From: Cytobacillus citreus
GTDB taxonomy: Bacteria > Bacillota > Bacilli > Bacillales > Cytobacillaceae
Direction: 5' to 3'
DNA: 64,000 nucleotides
Assembly (NCBI RefSeq): GCF_018343665.1
Contig: NZ_JAGYPM010000004.1
Span: forward strand, 460,381-524,380
The translations under genes and the position numbers were made by a program. How positions within the stretch are numbered: position 1 is the stretch's first letter; the number at the start of each line of letters is the position of its first letter. Positions 1 through 8,553 of the stretch are shown here, one piece after another. The notes under the pieces are model-generated. The model saw only the letters and a program-made list of their open reading frames with translations. It was not told the origin of the DNA and ran no database searches.

Positions 1-93
1 AGAAGCGAAATAACTCCTTCTTGTTGCTTTTGAGACAAACAGGTACACAGAAAAGGCATGGATTAGCCATGCCGATAGATTTATTTATTTAAT

Positions 94-738
94 TTATCTA
101 AAGCCCCAGTATTGCTGATACTGACGCACGTAGGGATATTGTTGATTATATTGTTGTTGTTGATACTGTTGAATTAAATACTGCTGAGTGAAATTTTCGT
201 TTTTACTATTGCAGTTTGTGTAAGGTCCTATAACTGTTGATGGTTTAACCGATTCAATTGCTTCTTTCCATTTATTTTCATCGAGACAGTAGGTATGTGC
301 CATAATATTTGTAGGAGTAAATTTTAAAATGTCTGAACCAAAAACCACCTCTGGAGTTGGTGCATCAAAAATTGCTAAAAAGTGAGTGTTATCAGCAGTA
401 GCCATTTGATAATGCCACCAACCTTGTGGAATGTTTGCCACTTGACCGGGGGTAATAGCGTAATTGAGAATTTGTTTTGTAAATGGGTTCAGCATCGAAA
501 CAGTTAGCTCCCCGGAAATACAATAGTTCAATTCGGCAGCATTTGGGTGATATTGCGGTTCTGCTACATTATTGGCACTTAGGAAAATGTCTAACAGAGA
601 TACATTTTCCAATGTATTTAACTGGTTCACACCTAATATGTTAATAAAGTTGTTGTCATCCTTTTTAAACAAGGGACTGTTATTTACGTCAAATGTGTAT
701 TGAGTTGATGGTGATGTGTAATCCATATATAAAGCCAT
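94..738 (-). CDS. Cupin-domain protein with Q/Y-rich C-terminal tail
   Basis: Single-domain cupin. The core (about residues 50-140) has the metal-site pattern HPNAAELNYCISGE followed by PQGWWHYQ and a histidine in DNTHF, like oxalate-decarboxylase/germin-type cupins. After about residue 175 the chain becomes a low-complexity tail of Gln, Tyr and Asn, a composition seen in spore coat and other assembled surface proteins; a coat role is inference. The ATG at 738 is preferred over the GTG at 750 because GAGGTG lies 9 bases before it. No signal peptide is seen. The substrate cannot be told from sequence. The gene is transcribed away from the signal peptidase gene. Confidence 0.75.
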   Translation of the reverse strand: MALYMDYTSPSTQYTFDVNNSPLFKKDDNNFINILGVNQLNTLENVSLLDIFLSANNVAEPQYHPNAAELNYCISGELTVSMLNPFTKQILNYAITPGQVANIPQGWWHYQMATADNTHFLAIFDAPTPEVVFGSDILKFTPTNIMAHTYCLDENKWKEAIESVKPSTVIGPYTNCNSKNENFTQQYLIQQYQQQQYNQQYPYVRQYQQYWGFR

Positions 739-864
739 AATTTTCTTCACCTCATTACATAAGTAGTTAAAAATATATAGGCATTTTATGTACTTAAAAC
801 ATGTTCGGTGTGCAAAGTGATTGAGAATAAATTAGTGTGAAGTAGAAGAGAAGGTACTTGTGAA

Positions 865-894
865 GCTAACGGGTGCTTTAGCACAATAAATAAG
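865..894. repeat. Degenerate TAACGGG...AATAA repeat, copy 1
   Basis: TAACGGGTGC then TTTAGCACAATAA, one of about eight related short sequences scattered over 865-7105. The rest of the 751-1038 gap shows no gene. Confidence 0.4.
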
Positions 895-1038
895 GTGTTA
901 TTTTTGCAGCTTTTTCTCATTTTCCACTATTCAACAATCGGGCCATTATCTTGAGTAACTGAGTTAATAGTGTTTGGATATTAACGGTGAAAAACGTTAA
1001 AATAAATATTTAAAAAATTTATGTTAGGGGGATTTCTC

Positions 1039-1581
1039 TTGCAAGCAAGTACAAAAAAGGAAGTTTATTCTTGGATTAAATCAATTGCATTTGCTTTAGT
1101 TATTGTGTTTATATGCCGTGAATTTATCTTTACACCAGTGGTTGTTAAGGGTGGATCTATGGAACCTACATTTGAAAGTAATAATAGGATTGTAGTAAGT
1201 AAAACAAGCGCAATAGAAAGATTTGATATGATTGTTTTCAAAGCACCTGATAAAGATGAGCAATATATTAAAAGAGTAATCGGTCTACCCGGGGATAGTG
1301 TGGAAATGAGAGATGATGTGCTATACATTAACGGAAAGCCGTATGAGGAGCCTTATGTGAAAAGAAATAATAATATCGAATTAAGTAAGGTTACTAGTGA
1401 TTTTACACTAAATGAACTTACCGGAAACAAAAAGGTTCCAAATGGTTATTTCTTTGTTTTGGGAGATAATCGATTGAAAAGTAGAGATAGTAGAGATTTC
1501 GGATTTATTTCGACTGATTCGGTTATTGGAGAAGTGAAGTTTCGATTTTATCCGTTGCAAGAAATCGGTATGCCGAAATAA
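1039..1581 (+). CDS. lepB: Type I signal peptidase (SipS/LepB family)
   Basis: Membrane-anchored serine protease that removes signal peptides from exported proteins. One N-terminal transmembrane segment (about residues 13-30) is followed by the catalytic Ser box GGSMEPTF (Ser about 40), the Lys general base in QYIKRVIGLPGD (Lys about 78) and the conserved box GDNRLKSRDSRDFG. About 180 residues is the usual size of a Bacillus SipS/SipT-type enzyme. TTG at 1039 is favoured because AGGGGG sits 7 bases upstream; the ATG at 1021 has no ribosome site. Bacilli usually carry several paralogues, so this is probably not the only one. A terminator follows. Confidence 0.93.
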   Translation: MQASTKKEVYSWIKSIAFALVIVFICREFIFTPVVVKGGSMEPTFESNNRIVVSKTSAIERFDMIVFKAPDKDEQYIKRVIGLPGDSVEMRDDVLYINGKPYEEPYVKRNNNIELSKVTSDFTLNELTGNKKVPNGYFFVLGDNRLKSRDSRDFGFISTDSVIGEVKFRFYPLQEIGMPK

Positions 1582-1616
1582 CATAATACTGTTGAAAACA
1601 ATTATTCCATTAACGG

Positions 1617-1651
1617 GCGCAATTCTGCAGCAAGAATTACGCTCTTTTTTT
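1617..1651 (+). terminator. Rho-independent terminator after signal peptidase gene
   Basis: Stem of GCGCAATTCT against AGAATTACGC (one mismatch), loop GCAGCA, then a T run. The start of the stem overlaps a TAACGGGCGC sequence that belongs to the local repeat family. Confidence 0.7.
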
Positions 1652-1720
1652 ATGTTAGGGCAAGTTAATTGAATAACACTTTAAAGAAAATTAGATATGT
1701 ATGATAGAGCTTATAAAAGA

Positions 1721-1770
1721 TTGTGAAGTTTTGTACTTAAAGTAACAAGGCAGTTTAGTTTAATAAGATA
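1721..1770. repeat. Degenerate dispersed repeat, copy near 1.7 kb
   Basis: TTGTGAAG...TTGTACTTAA followed by AGTAACAAGGCAG and TTTAGTTTAATAA. The same order of blocks occurs at 7061-7105, and partial copies lie at 1657-1677, 2154-2190, 5675-5700 and 6279-6415. The 1582-1902 gap otherwise holds only a terminator and a possible TATAAT at about 1810. Confidence 0.5.
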
Positions 1771-1902
1771 CCTTCCATCTGTTTAATTGTGTGCTGGCTC
1801 ATGTTATAATAAGGAACTTAGGATGATTACGAATTTTACTCATAATTGAACGGATGCCAAGAAAAGCCTCCGCGCGAGCGTAAAATATGGAGGTGTAAGA
1901 GA

Positions 1903-2112
1903 ATGAACAAACGATGGACGATTGGTAAAATTAAGGAATTTGTTGAGAACAATTCGGAAAGTAAGTTGCTTACGACAGAATTTCAAGGTTTTTCTCAAAA
2001 GTTACTATTTAAATGTGCATGTGGTAGCAACTTTGAAAAAACGTTTACGAAATTTAAAAATAATCACCAACGTAAATGTGACGAGTGCCAACCACCAAAA
2101 GCATCACGCTAA
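1903..2112 (+). CDS. Small zinc-ribbon-like protein (69 aa)
   Basis: Short basic protein with two Cys pairs, CACG and CDEC, about 22 residues apart, the second following a basic stretch (KNNHQRKCDEC). This resembles the small zinc-binding modules of phage and homing-endonuclease-associated proteins, so nucleic-acid binding is plausible but inferred. ATG 1903 follows GGAGGTG at ideal distance; an upstream in-frame ATG at 1846 has no ribosome site. The GC-rich stretch just before (CGCGCGAGCG) is unlike its surroundings. No operon partner is visible. Function unknown. Confidence 0.6.
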   Translation: MNKRWTIGKIKEFVENNSESKLLTTEFQGFSQKLLFKCACGSNFEKTFTKFKNNHQRKCDECQPPKASR

Positions 2113-2275
2113 ACGTATAGAGTATATACGAAATCGATTTTTATTAAAGAGAAATTGGCGCTATTTCTTCAACTAATAGGGTCTTTGATCCAGGCAGGAT
2201 AACGGGTTCTCTTTTCAGAGGGAAAGTAAGTTATTTTGTTGTAAATGATAGTTATTTAGCACCGAATTTAGCATT

Positions 2276-2312
2276 AAAAAGAGCATTGCATGGACATAGA
2301 ATGCTCTTTTTT
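2276..2312 (+). terminator. Rho-independent terminator
   Basis: Stem AAAAAGAGCATT / AATGCTCTTTTTT with a 12-base loop. It can serve the small gene upstream and, read on the other strand, the decayed genes downstream. Confidence 0.75.
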
Positions 2313-2317
2313 GCTAT

Positions 2318-2664
2318 TTAAATATCAAATCCAAGCCTGTTTCTAAAACGTTTTCCAGCCTCTCTATCTGCAACTATCCCATTTTCAGGATTGTTTGTGA
2401 AAGGTAGCCATTGCCAATCTTCGGAACCTAGAAAAGCAAATTTCCGGTAATGGACACGATGAAATCTGGATTTGACAGAGCTGGAGGTACCATTTTGATA
2501 AGATCCGGACGTCTCTTTCCCCAATGAGCCGTTGCTGTAAATATAAACATCAGAGCAATAGCGATTCGTAAAGAAGTTTCCCAACCATCAAAATAAGACA
2601 GTCCAAGAAAACCGATCAAGCGAAGAATCAAGAATGACACAATTAATAGGATAAACGGAGCCAT
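2318..2664 (-). pseudogene. DoxX-family membrane protein remnant
   Basis: From ATG 2664 (GAGGAGG 9 bases before it) the minus strand reads a DoxX-like membrane protein: a hydrophobic N-terminus, then FTATAHWGKRRPDLIKMVPP, a hallmark of the family. After ITGNLLF the frame stops near 2428. A second frame continues to 2318 with a possible C-terminal piece. The middle membrane segments usual in the family are missing, so an internal deletion plus frameshift is inferred. It lies directly after the decayed DUF2269-like gene, on the same strand, as an apparent former pair. Confidence 0.65.
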
Positions 2665-2694
2665 TCGTATTCCTCCTCTTATTAAAAACATTTG

Positions 2695-3140
2695 GTTATC
2701 ATAAAATACAAAATAATGACAGGTAATAAAGTAGCAGATTCCGAAAATGGCCCAATAAAGCTATGCTTTCCGGTACGCTTTAGCAATGATACCGTTCTCT
2801 ATCGATTGGGCGCTGTGGCGGATCATGCTACGCGTACGGGCAACAGTACCGACAACAGAGGATGCCGGTTAGAGAAAACAGGATCAACGAAAGGGTAAGC
2901 CAATTGAAACCGGACATTGAATACCCGGCTTGAATAGCCATTAGATTACCGGAAACGATAATTAAAATTAAACCTGGCAGAGTAAATATAAAGTCGGCCA
3001 ACATCACGTTTTTCACCGTGTTGTGAATGGATGTAGGATCCTCCTTTATATCGGCCCGAATTTTTCAAAACGCTGTAGTAATAATATTCCCCAAAAAATA
3101 ACCGCCCCTAAAAGATGCAAAAACAACAGAAATCCCACGT
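2695..3140 (-). pseudogene. DUF2269-family membrane protein, frameshifted
   Basis: Three minus-strand frames join into one membrane protein: an N-terminal piece VGFLLFLHLLGAVIFWG (about 3150-3080), a middle piece NVMLADFIFTLPGLILIIVS (3016 to about 2870) and a C-terminal piece MIRHSAQSIENGIIAKAYRK ending in a nonsense codon before LYWAIFGI. The order and content fit the DUF2269 family of predicted integral membrane proteins. At least two frameshifts and one stop codon make it inactive. It is followed by the DoxX remnant. Confidence 0.6.
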
Positions 3141-3311
3141 GCTCTACATCCTTTTCATTTATTCTTTTTTTGACAGAAGTATGTCGCCCGTGAATGTTGA
3201 GAAATCATCTGTGCTAAATACGTGAAAGTGAGCGTGCTTTTAATTTGATAATTAATTACAGCATTTTATATTTCACTTTATTGAACAGGATTCTCGGAAG
3301 TTGTTACTTTG

Positions 3312-3965
3312 TCATATATTATTTTTTAAATTTCTTAGATTCTCTATATCTCCATTAACTATCACGTCAATATGAGCAGAAATAATATCAATATCTAAAT
3401 CCCACCATTTAATTTCTAGCAATTCGTTAACAATTTTTTCTGAGAAACGATTTTTAAGTTTCTTTGCAGGATTTCCCCCAACGATAGTGTAAGGTTCCAC
3501 ATCTTGCGTAATAACCGATTTGGCTGCTATAATTGCACCGTTTCCTATTTTTATTCCAGGCATAATGACAGTATTCATCCCAATCCAAACATCATTTCCA
3601 ATGATGGTATCACCTTTAAACGGCAGCTGATCTAACGTTGGTGTATATTTCTCCCAGCCGTGTCCGAAAATATTGAACGGGTAGGTTGAGAAACCATCCA
3701 TTCTATGATTAGCCCCATTCATAATAAACGTTACACCGGGTGCTATAGCACAAAATTTCCCTATAATTAGTCTGTCTCCGAAGAACTCGTAATGATATAA
3801 CACTTGATCTTCAAAGGATTCACCATTTCTTGCATCGTAATAAGAATATTCACCCACAATAATGTTTGGTCTAGTAATTGTATTTCTAATAAATTGAACA
3901 ACATTATTTCCTTTAATCGGATAATTATCTTTAGGATTTGGCCCATGCTGCTTATTTGATTCCAT
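3312..3965 (-). CDS. vat: Vat/CatB-type O-acetyltransferase (streptogramin A resistance family)
   Basis: Hexapeptide-repeat (left-handed beta helix) acetyltransferase of the xenobiotic acetyltransferase group. It carries family-specific stretches such as [31 protein letters not shown], the catalytic-His loop [12 protein letters not shown] (His87), GNDVWIG and [12 protein letters not shown]. At 217 residues it matches Vat enzymes, which acetylate streptogramin A antibiotics using acetyl-CoA; the CatB chloramphenicol group is the alternative, but the N-terminus and the adjacent vgb-like gene favour Vat. It lies 23 bases downstream of the vgb-like frame on the same strand, so they were probably one operon. 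The reading frame is intact. Drug specificity is not proven by sequence. Confidence 0.85.
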   Translation of the reverse strand: MESNKQHGPNPKDNYPIKGNNVVQFIRNTITRPNIIVGEYSYYDARNGESFEDQVLYHYEFFGDRLIIGKFCAIAPGVTFIMNGANHRMDGFSTYPFNIFGHGWEKYTPTLDQLPFKGDTIIGNDVWIGMNTVIMPGIKIGNGAIIAAKSVITQDVEPYTIVGGNPAKKLKNRFSEKIVNELLEIKWWDLDIDIISAHIDVIVNGDIENLRNLKNNI

Positions 3966-3988
3966 AGAAATCTGCTCCTTTCAGGATT

Positions 3989-4880
3989 TTATAATAAACT
4001 TAGCCGGCCTATCTTATTGCATTCCTCAGCGAACCAAATGGCACCGTCGGATCCTAATACAATGCCATGTGGCTCCGCATTTTGTGTGGGAATTGAGTAT
4101 TCTGTAATTTCACCTTTCATGGAAATTCGGCCAATTTGATTACTTCCCCATTCGGTGAACCATAAAGCACAATCAGGGCCTGTTACTATTGCGTGTGGGC
4201 GAGCATTTGCAGTGGGGATGGCATATTCGCTTATTGTTCCAGAGGGAGTAATTCTGCCGATTTTATTTCCGTTAATTTCAGCGAACCAGAGGGCGTTGTC
4301 AGGTCCATTTGTAATACCTACAGGGCAAGCATGTTTTGTAGGCAAAAGGTAATTCGTTACGTCTCCAGAAATTGTAATCCGTCCAATTTGATTACTTTGA
4401 TTCTCGGTAAACCAAATGGCATTATCCGGCCCAGCAGCAATAAAGGAGGGGGAGGAACCAGGAATCGGCAAATCATACTCGATCATTTCACCTGATGGTA
4501 AAATTCGTCCTATTCTATTTCCATTCATTTCCGTAAACCAAATGTCTCCATTGTGTCCTTCAGTTATTCCAAAGGGTGCTGAATCTGGGCATGGAAGAAC
4601 ATATTCGATGATTTTACCTGTTGCTGTCAGTTTTCCAATTTTATTCGCTTTATTTTCCGTAAACCATACATCGCCCTGGGCTGTGGAGACTATAGACAGC
4701 ACAACTGCACCGGGTGTAGGAACAACGAACGAAATGAGTAACTTCGCCGTTTACCGTCATTCGGCCAATTTGATTGGCTTTATGTTGTGTAAACCATAGC
4801 GCACCATCATTTCCTGTGGTTATTCCATAAGGGCCAGAATTTATGTCAGGAAGTTCATATTCTTCGATTTTCACCATCAT
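3989..4880 (-). pseudogene. vgb: Virginiamycin B lyase (Vgb) gene with frameshift
   Basis: Vgb linearises type B streptogramins through a seven-bladed beta-propeller. Blade motifs of the type ALWFTExxxNxIGRI recur through the gene. Expected catalytic residues remain (His in ARPHAI; Glu and His in AEPHGI; Glu in FAEECNKIG). The N-terminal part runs from 4880 (GGAGGA before ATG) to VTHFV, then the frame shifts; the rest reads from about 4702 to 3989. The shift coincides with a tandem AACG AACG at 4724-4731 (+ strand). Removing one copy restores a continuous frame whose spacing equals that of staphylococcal Vgb as I remember it. As it stands the enzyme should not be made. Confidence 0.85.
4724..4731. 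other. 4-bp tandem duplication that breaks the vgb-like gene
   Basis: AACGAACG on the plus strand (CGTTCGTT in the coding sense). Deleting one unit turns the coding sequence into ...THFVVPTPGAVVL..., matching the expected blade motif. Confidence 0.6.
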
Positions 4881-5101
4881 GCAGTTCCTCCTTTTTTTAT
4901 AGAAAATGTTTTAGTAATTCTGAGAGAATAATTGGATTGGATTCATGTCTAAGAAGTTTTTATAAGGCGGGCAAAGTTAGTTTACCATAAAAGCATATTG
5001 TCAGTAATAGAATGTTTCTTGAAAAATTTTTATGGAACAATTTCTATTTGGATTCTATAATAGAACTCATTCTTTACAAATTAGCCAAGTGGTCAATTTG
5101 A

Positions 5102-5352
5102 TCATGACAAGTTCTCTTCTAGTTGAGTAATTTTTTTTATGATTTCTACTCGTTTAATTTCTTCTAAAGGAAGGAACCTTGGCGGGGCTGGCAAGTTAAA
5201 CTCAATATGTGAATGAGAAAGCTCAAACAGCAATGTTCCTATCTTATCTTTATGTTGATTTTCAATCACAATCCAAAAAACACGTTTTTCATGATGAGGT
5301 GTTCCCCATTTAGCCTTTTCTATTGAATTCCTAACGGCTGAACCCCATAATC
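5102..5352 (-). pseudogene. C-terminal fragment of an unrecognised protein
   Basis: About 80 codons without a start: WGSAVRNSIEKAKWGTPHHE, then a segment with KRVFWIVIENQ and HSHIEFNLPAPPRFLPLEEI, ending at 5102. An in-frame stop lies just upstream of the Trp and a related frame continues to about 5400. It looks like the tail of a decayed gene; the family is not recognised. The remaining DNA from 4881 to 5753 shows no intact gene; AAGAACCCGTTACAGGCAGG at about 5622 resembles, in reverse, the sequence at 2186-2205. Confidence 0.3.
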
Positions 5353-5674
5353 ACCCCACCATTAGCTCAAATAAAATATTTCATTTATTTCGAAATTTTT
5401 TTGCAGCAATTCCTAATCGTTTTTCTTGGATGAGTTTAGCACCTAATTTATCCTGAATTTTGTAAAAACATCAAAGACAATAGTTATTATCCATTGTCAT
5501 TTTATATGCTAATTTTGTGTGTTTTTCACTCGATTTGAAACAAAATCCTTGAGATACCTATAAAAAAGTTTGGTTATTTGGTCTGTCAAAAAGTGATATA
5601 TTTTTTTTCTCTCCCCAAGAAGAACCCGTTACAGGCAGGATCAACGCTTTTTTTTGAACTTCCTTAATGAACAA

Positions 5675-5700
5675 ATGTGGCAATTTAGTTTAATAAAAAA
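5675..5700. repeat. Degenerate dispersed repeat, partial copy
   Basis: ATGTGGCAATTTAGTTTAATAA, close to the second half of the copy at 1721-1770. Confidence 0.4.
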
Positions 5701-5777
5701 AGGTTGCATAAAGAAGGAATTTTATTAATTGGAAGAGAATTGGAATATGAGCGATGAAAAAGGTCTTTGGGGGGATA

Positions 5778-6224
5778 ATGGTGGATTGTAAAAAGGTAAA
5801 AAAAATCTTTAGAGTTGTTGGTATTAAGGGCTGTGGAGCTTATGCTAATTTTGGTCCTGAGGTTCCAAAACTTGCCCAGCAATTTCTAACTCGTTTAGAT
5901 GAAGTTGAAAATCATTCGGGTACTGAAATAGCTCTTTTCGAGCCAAGGGATTCTAACCATCTGGAAGGTCACTATTATGTAGGATTAATTGTTAATGAGG
6001 CTTTAAAAGAAGTTCCAGTGGGGATGGATTATATCGAAACTGCTCAATCCTATGTCACGACTAGGGGAAGAATAATTAATATTAATAACCTACATAGCCA
6101 TTTATTAAAATGGGCAGATGATCAGGGGTATAAAAGGGATTTAGAATCTCATATTGTGGAGACCTATCATCCAATGGAAAATGGTGAGGAGGAAGTAGAG
6201 ATTTATTTACCAATCCATATATAA
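5778..6224 (+). CDS. GyrI-like small-molecule-binding domain protein
   Basis: Stand-alone effector-binding domain of the GyrI-like/AraC effector-binding (SOUL-like) superfamily, without a DNA-binding domain. The chain has the family's layout: an N-terminal strand (FRVVGIKGCGAYA), a helix with VPKLAQQFLTRLDEV, a strand (HYYVGLIVNE), VPVGMDYIETAQSYVTTRG, and a C-terminal HIVETYHPMENGEEEVEIYL followed by a short final strand. Start choice is uncertain: ATG 5778 is close behind GGGGGGA, GTG 5781 is better spaced, and ATG 5754 has no clear ribosome site. Members bind hydrophobic ligands or inhibit gyrase; which applies here is unknown. Confidence 0.75.
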   Translation: MVDCKKVKKIFRVVGIKGCGAYANFGPEVPKLAQQFLTRLDEVENHSGTEIALFEPRDSNHLEGHYYVGLIVNEALKEVPVGMDYIETAQSYVTTRGRIININNLHSHLLKWADDQGYKRDLESHIVETYHPMENGEEEVEIYLPIHI

Positions 6225-6278
6225 AAACCAGCTGCTTTAAACCCAGGCTACAATCTTATGGTCTCTTTTATCTTTTTC

Positions 6279-6415
6279 AAGTAACGGTTAAGTTGCTTCA
6301 ATAACGAGGGTCCCCTTTTTCTCCTTAAAGTAACGGGAGCAGGATAATTGAAGAAAAAACCAGCTGCCATTTGGTGGCTTTTCTTTTTAAGCTAAAGGTG
6401 CAGGCTAGCTTAAGA
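6279..6415. repeat. Cluster of three degenerate dispersed repeats
   Basis: Three related segments: AAGTAACGGTTAAGTTGCTT at 6279, AAAGTAACGGGAGCAGGATA at 6327 and AAGCTAAAGGTGCAGGCTAG at 6389, each ending in an AATAA/AATTGAAG/TTAAGAAG-like tail. Between them AGCTGCCATTTGGTGGCTTT with a T run may act as a terminator. Confidence 0.4.
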
Positions 6416-6482
6416 AGGAATAAAGAGATTTTGTTGCAATATATTGGGGATAAACAAGTAATTTTTAACTCTTATTACTAAT

Positions 6483-6846
6483 ATGCGAGGGGGGAGGTAT
6501 ATAAAAAAAATATTGCCGTTTTTAATACCTGCTTTATTTCTGTTATATCTGTTTTTTAATCAAGGAGATCCGAATACAATAAAGGTAACCCTTTATAGCC
6601 AAGGGATTGTCTTGGCTAGCAAAATCGGAAATGAATCTTTTTGATCTTGCAAAAAAACAGGACCTTACAGGAATTCAAGTGTATCTGGATCATGGCGATA
6701 TGGACCATGATTGGCTCATACAAGGGGATGCTTATCTAAATTCTCTTTTAGATAAGCACGGTGTTAAAACACAACTCCATGTAGGAAAAGGCGGACATGA
6801 TTATTCCTATTGGAAATCGCAAGTTAAAAATTATCTTTTGTTTTAG
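6483..6846 (+). pseudogene. Esterase-like alpha/beta hydrolase, internally deleted
   Basis: The frame from 6483 encodes a basic start and one hydrophobic anchor (ILPFLIPALFLLYLFF), then IKVTLYSQ and stops at 6644. An overlapping frame (6607-6846) encodes the end of a putative esterase: LTGIQVYLDHGDMDHDWLIQ, a linker, then LHVGKGGHDYSYWKSQVKNY with the expected late catalytic Asp and His. The nucleophile Ser region and most of the fold (about 150 residues) are absent, so a deletion joining the two ends is inferred. Confidence 0.6.
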
Positions 6847-7014
6847 ATGCAGAACAACTAAAATATTTGGAAATAAAATAAGTTCGTTTCGGGGATGTTT
6901 GGTAATATTAACTAAACAATTTATTGTAAGTACTTAATTATTATTGATGAAACATAAAATATTGGCAGTTCATCATTACTCTAAATGATTTTTTAATTGT
7001 TTACCGAATTAGTG

Positions 7015-7051
7015 AAAAGAGGAGTTGCCTATGGTAGCTCTTTTAATATGG
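7015..7051 (+). terminator. Rho-independent terminator
   Basis: AAAAGAG-GAGTTGCC / GGTAGCTC-TTTT hairpin with a 3-base loop (two G-T pairs) and a short T run. Confidence 0.6.
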
Positions 7052-7060
7052 AAAGAAAAA

Positions 7061-7105
7061 TTGTGAAGAATTGTACTTAACCTAATTGGCGCGCTTTAGT
7101 TGAAC
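7061..7105. repeat. Degenerate dispersed repeat, copy near 7.1 kb
   Basis: TTGTGAAGAATTGTACTTAA, then CTAATTGGCGCGCTTTAGTT and GAACCAGGATCC. Shares block order with 1721-1770, and the later part matches 2154-2190 (TTGGCGCTATTTC...ACTAATAGGG...GATCCAGG). Confidence 0.5.
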
Positions 7106-7123
7106 CAGGATCCTCAAATAAAG

Positions 7124-7157
7124 AAAACTCGCCAATACCATGGCGAGTTTTACTTTT
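7124..7157 (+). terminator. Rho-independent terminator
   Basis: AAAACTCGCCA / TGGCGAGTTTT stem, loop ATACCA, T-rich tail; no intact gene directly precedes it, so it fits the decayed character of this region. Confidence 0.7.
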
Positions 7158-7261
7158 TTATATACCAATAGCTATGTCAATATGGCTGTCATTTCAAATT
7201 AAACCCTTTAGACAAAGTCAGAGTCATTAAATAAGAATACATTTTTTGAGTCATAGAAATG

Positions 7262-7335
7262 TCTAGCTTCGACATACTAGTGTCGACGTTGCCACAGGAC
7301 GCGGCGAACGTCGACGTTCTATTTTATGGCGCTTT
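7262..7335. repeat. Bacillus-type intergenic repeat with GTCGACGTT hairpin
   Basis: Begins GTCTAGCTTCGACA, a motif common at the edge of Bacillus intergenic repeats, and contains GTCGACGTTGCC / GGCGAACGTCGAC around ACAGGACGC. The core GCCACAGGACG(C/T)GGC also occurs inside the structured elements at 46.5 and 51.2 kb. No gene is seen from 7158 to 7687. Confidence 0.55.
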
Positions 7336-7687
7336 CGTATTTCTAAAAGGATTGTAAATCTACTCGCTCTAAGGCATTGATCACCAACCTTTACGTTGTT
7401 ACTTGACCATGAAACCTATATGGGAATGATGACTACTATGCAATAAAAAATTCATCCTCCTTTTTGATAAGCGAATTGACTTAACGGCCCTCCTTTTTCT
7501 TAAAGGTAGCTTTATTATACTTTGATTTTAGATATTTGTAAATATTCTGATTTTTACAAAACTATTACAAATTTTTAATTCATTTATTACAGAAAGAATT
7601 ATTTTTTCTCAAATGGATAATAAACCTAATCTCCGAAAAAACTATAAGCAAACCTAAAAGAATAGTGAATTGAAAGGAGTTCGCACC

Positions 7688-8506
7688 ATGAAAAAATACA
7701 TGTACATTTTCTTATTAGGTCTAATGTTCATGCTTTCATTTCAACAGCCAATCTGGGCAGAGAAAGAGGAGAAAGAAACAGAGCAAGCACCGAAAATGAT
7801 TGCTGTACCAAACTCTGTTTTGAAAATCACAAAGGAGAACACATATCCAAATCCAGCTCAGGATATGCCCTCTCTTCAGCCTAGTGAGCTTGCACAAAGT
7901 CTCATTGATTCAGCGAAAGTAAAGATTGAGAATCCAGATTTAATTCGATTGTTAAATGAAACAACGGTGAATAGCACTCCGTTTGCAATTGGGTATCGCG
8001 CCATCATATACCTTGGTCAATGGCCATTAAATTATGAATCATCGGAAACAGCACCAAATTGGGAATACCAAAAAATTAATACAAATTATCATGATAATCG
8101 AGGCGGGAATGCGCCTTATCAAATTCACTATGTTCAAGAAGCTCAGAAAATCGTAAGAGGGGGATTGACTGCAAAAGTTCCAAATACAGAGGATGTTAAA
8201 GAAATGATGCTGTTAAAAGCAATGGAGAAATCGGGCCTTCCTCTTGCATTCGAAACGATTATCGGGGCAGGAACGAAAAAGGATCATAAATACAATATTC
8301 CTCCTCAGCGTTTAGGCTATCTGTATGGCTATGCTCCTGCTGTGAATGAAAAAGGCAAAGTCACTTATGGGGAAGTGTATTTAATGTTAAAAGGAAATAA
8401 GAAAATGATGATCATTAAAAATGTAACATCCCAAGGAGTAGGAGCATGGATCCCGATTCAGGATCATGTGTCATTTGGGTTTTTAGCATCAGAGAGACCG
8501 AGGTAG
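7688..8506 (+). CDS. yfkD: YfkD-family exported protein
   Basis: Has a signal peptide: basic start, hydrophobic stretch (YIFLLGLMFMLSF) and an Ala-type cleavage site at QPIWAE. The mature part of about 240 residues carries PNSVLKITKENTYPNPAQD, AIGYRAIIYLGQWPLNYES and WEYQKINTN, which I recognise as YfkD of Bacillus. The biochemical function is unknown; an envelope or spore role is only inference. ATG 7688 follows AAAGGAGTT. It faces yfkAB and shares a bidirectional terminator with it, the same arrangement I recall from B. subtilis. Confidence 0.85.
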   Translation: MKKYMYIFLLGLMFMLSFQQPIWAEKEEKETEQAPKMIAVPNSVLKITKENTYPNPAQDMPSLQPSELAQSLIDSAKVKIENPDLIRLLNETTVNSTPFAIGYRAIIYLGQWPLNYESSETAPNWEYQKINTNYHDNRGGNAPYQIHYVQEAQKIVRGGLTAKVPNTEDVKEMMLLKAMEKSGLPLAFETIIGAGTKKDHKYNIPPQRLGYLYGYAPAVNEKGKVTYGEVYLMLKGNKKMMIIKNVTSQGVGAWIPIQDHVSFGFLASERPR

Positions 8507-8515
8507 ATAAAACAC

Positions 8516-8553
8516 AAAAAGCCAGCTGTTGAAATCAACAGCTGGTTATTTTA
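8516..8553. terminator. Bidirectional terminator between yfkD and yfkAB
   Basis: AAAAAGCCAGCTGTTG / CAACAGCTGGTT with A and T runs on both sides, placed between convergent genes. Confidence 0.8.

Noticed and set aside
2692-2898. 68-codon plus-strand frame
   Set aside because: The minus strand here encodes the C-terminal part of the DUF2269 remnant; the plus frame is incidental.
4155-4799. Plus-strand open frames opposite the vgb-like gene
   Set aside because: They are antisense shadows of the propeller repeats and have no ribosome site or family signal.
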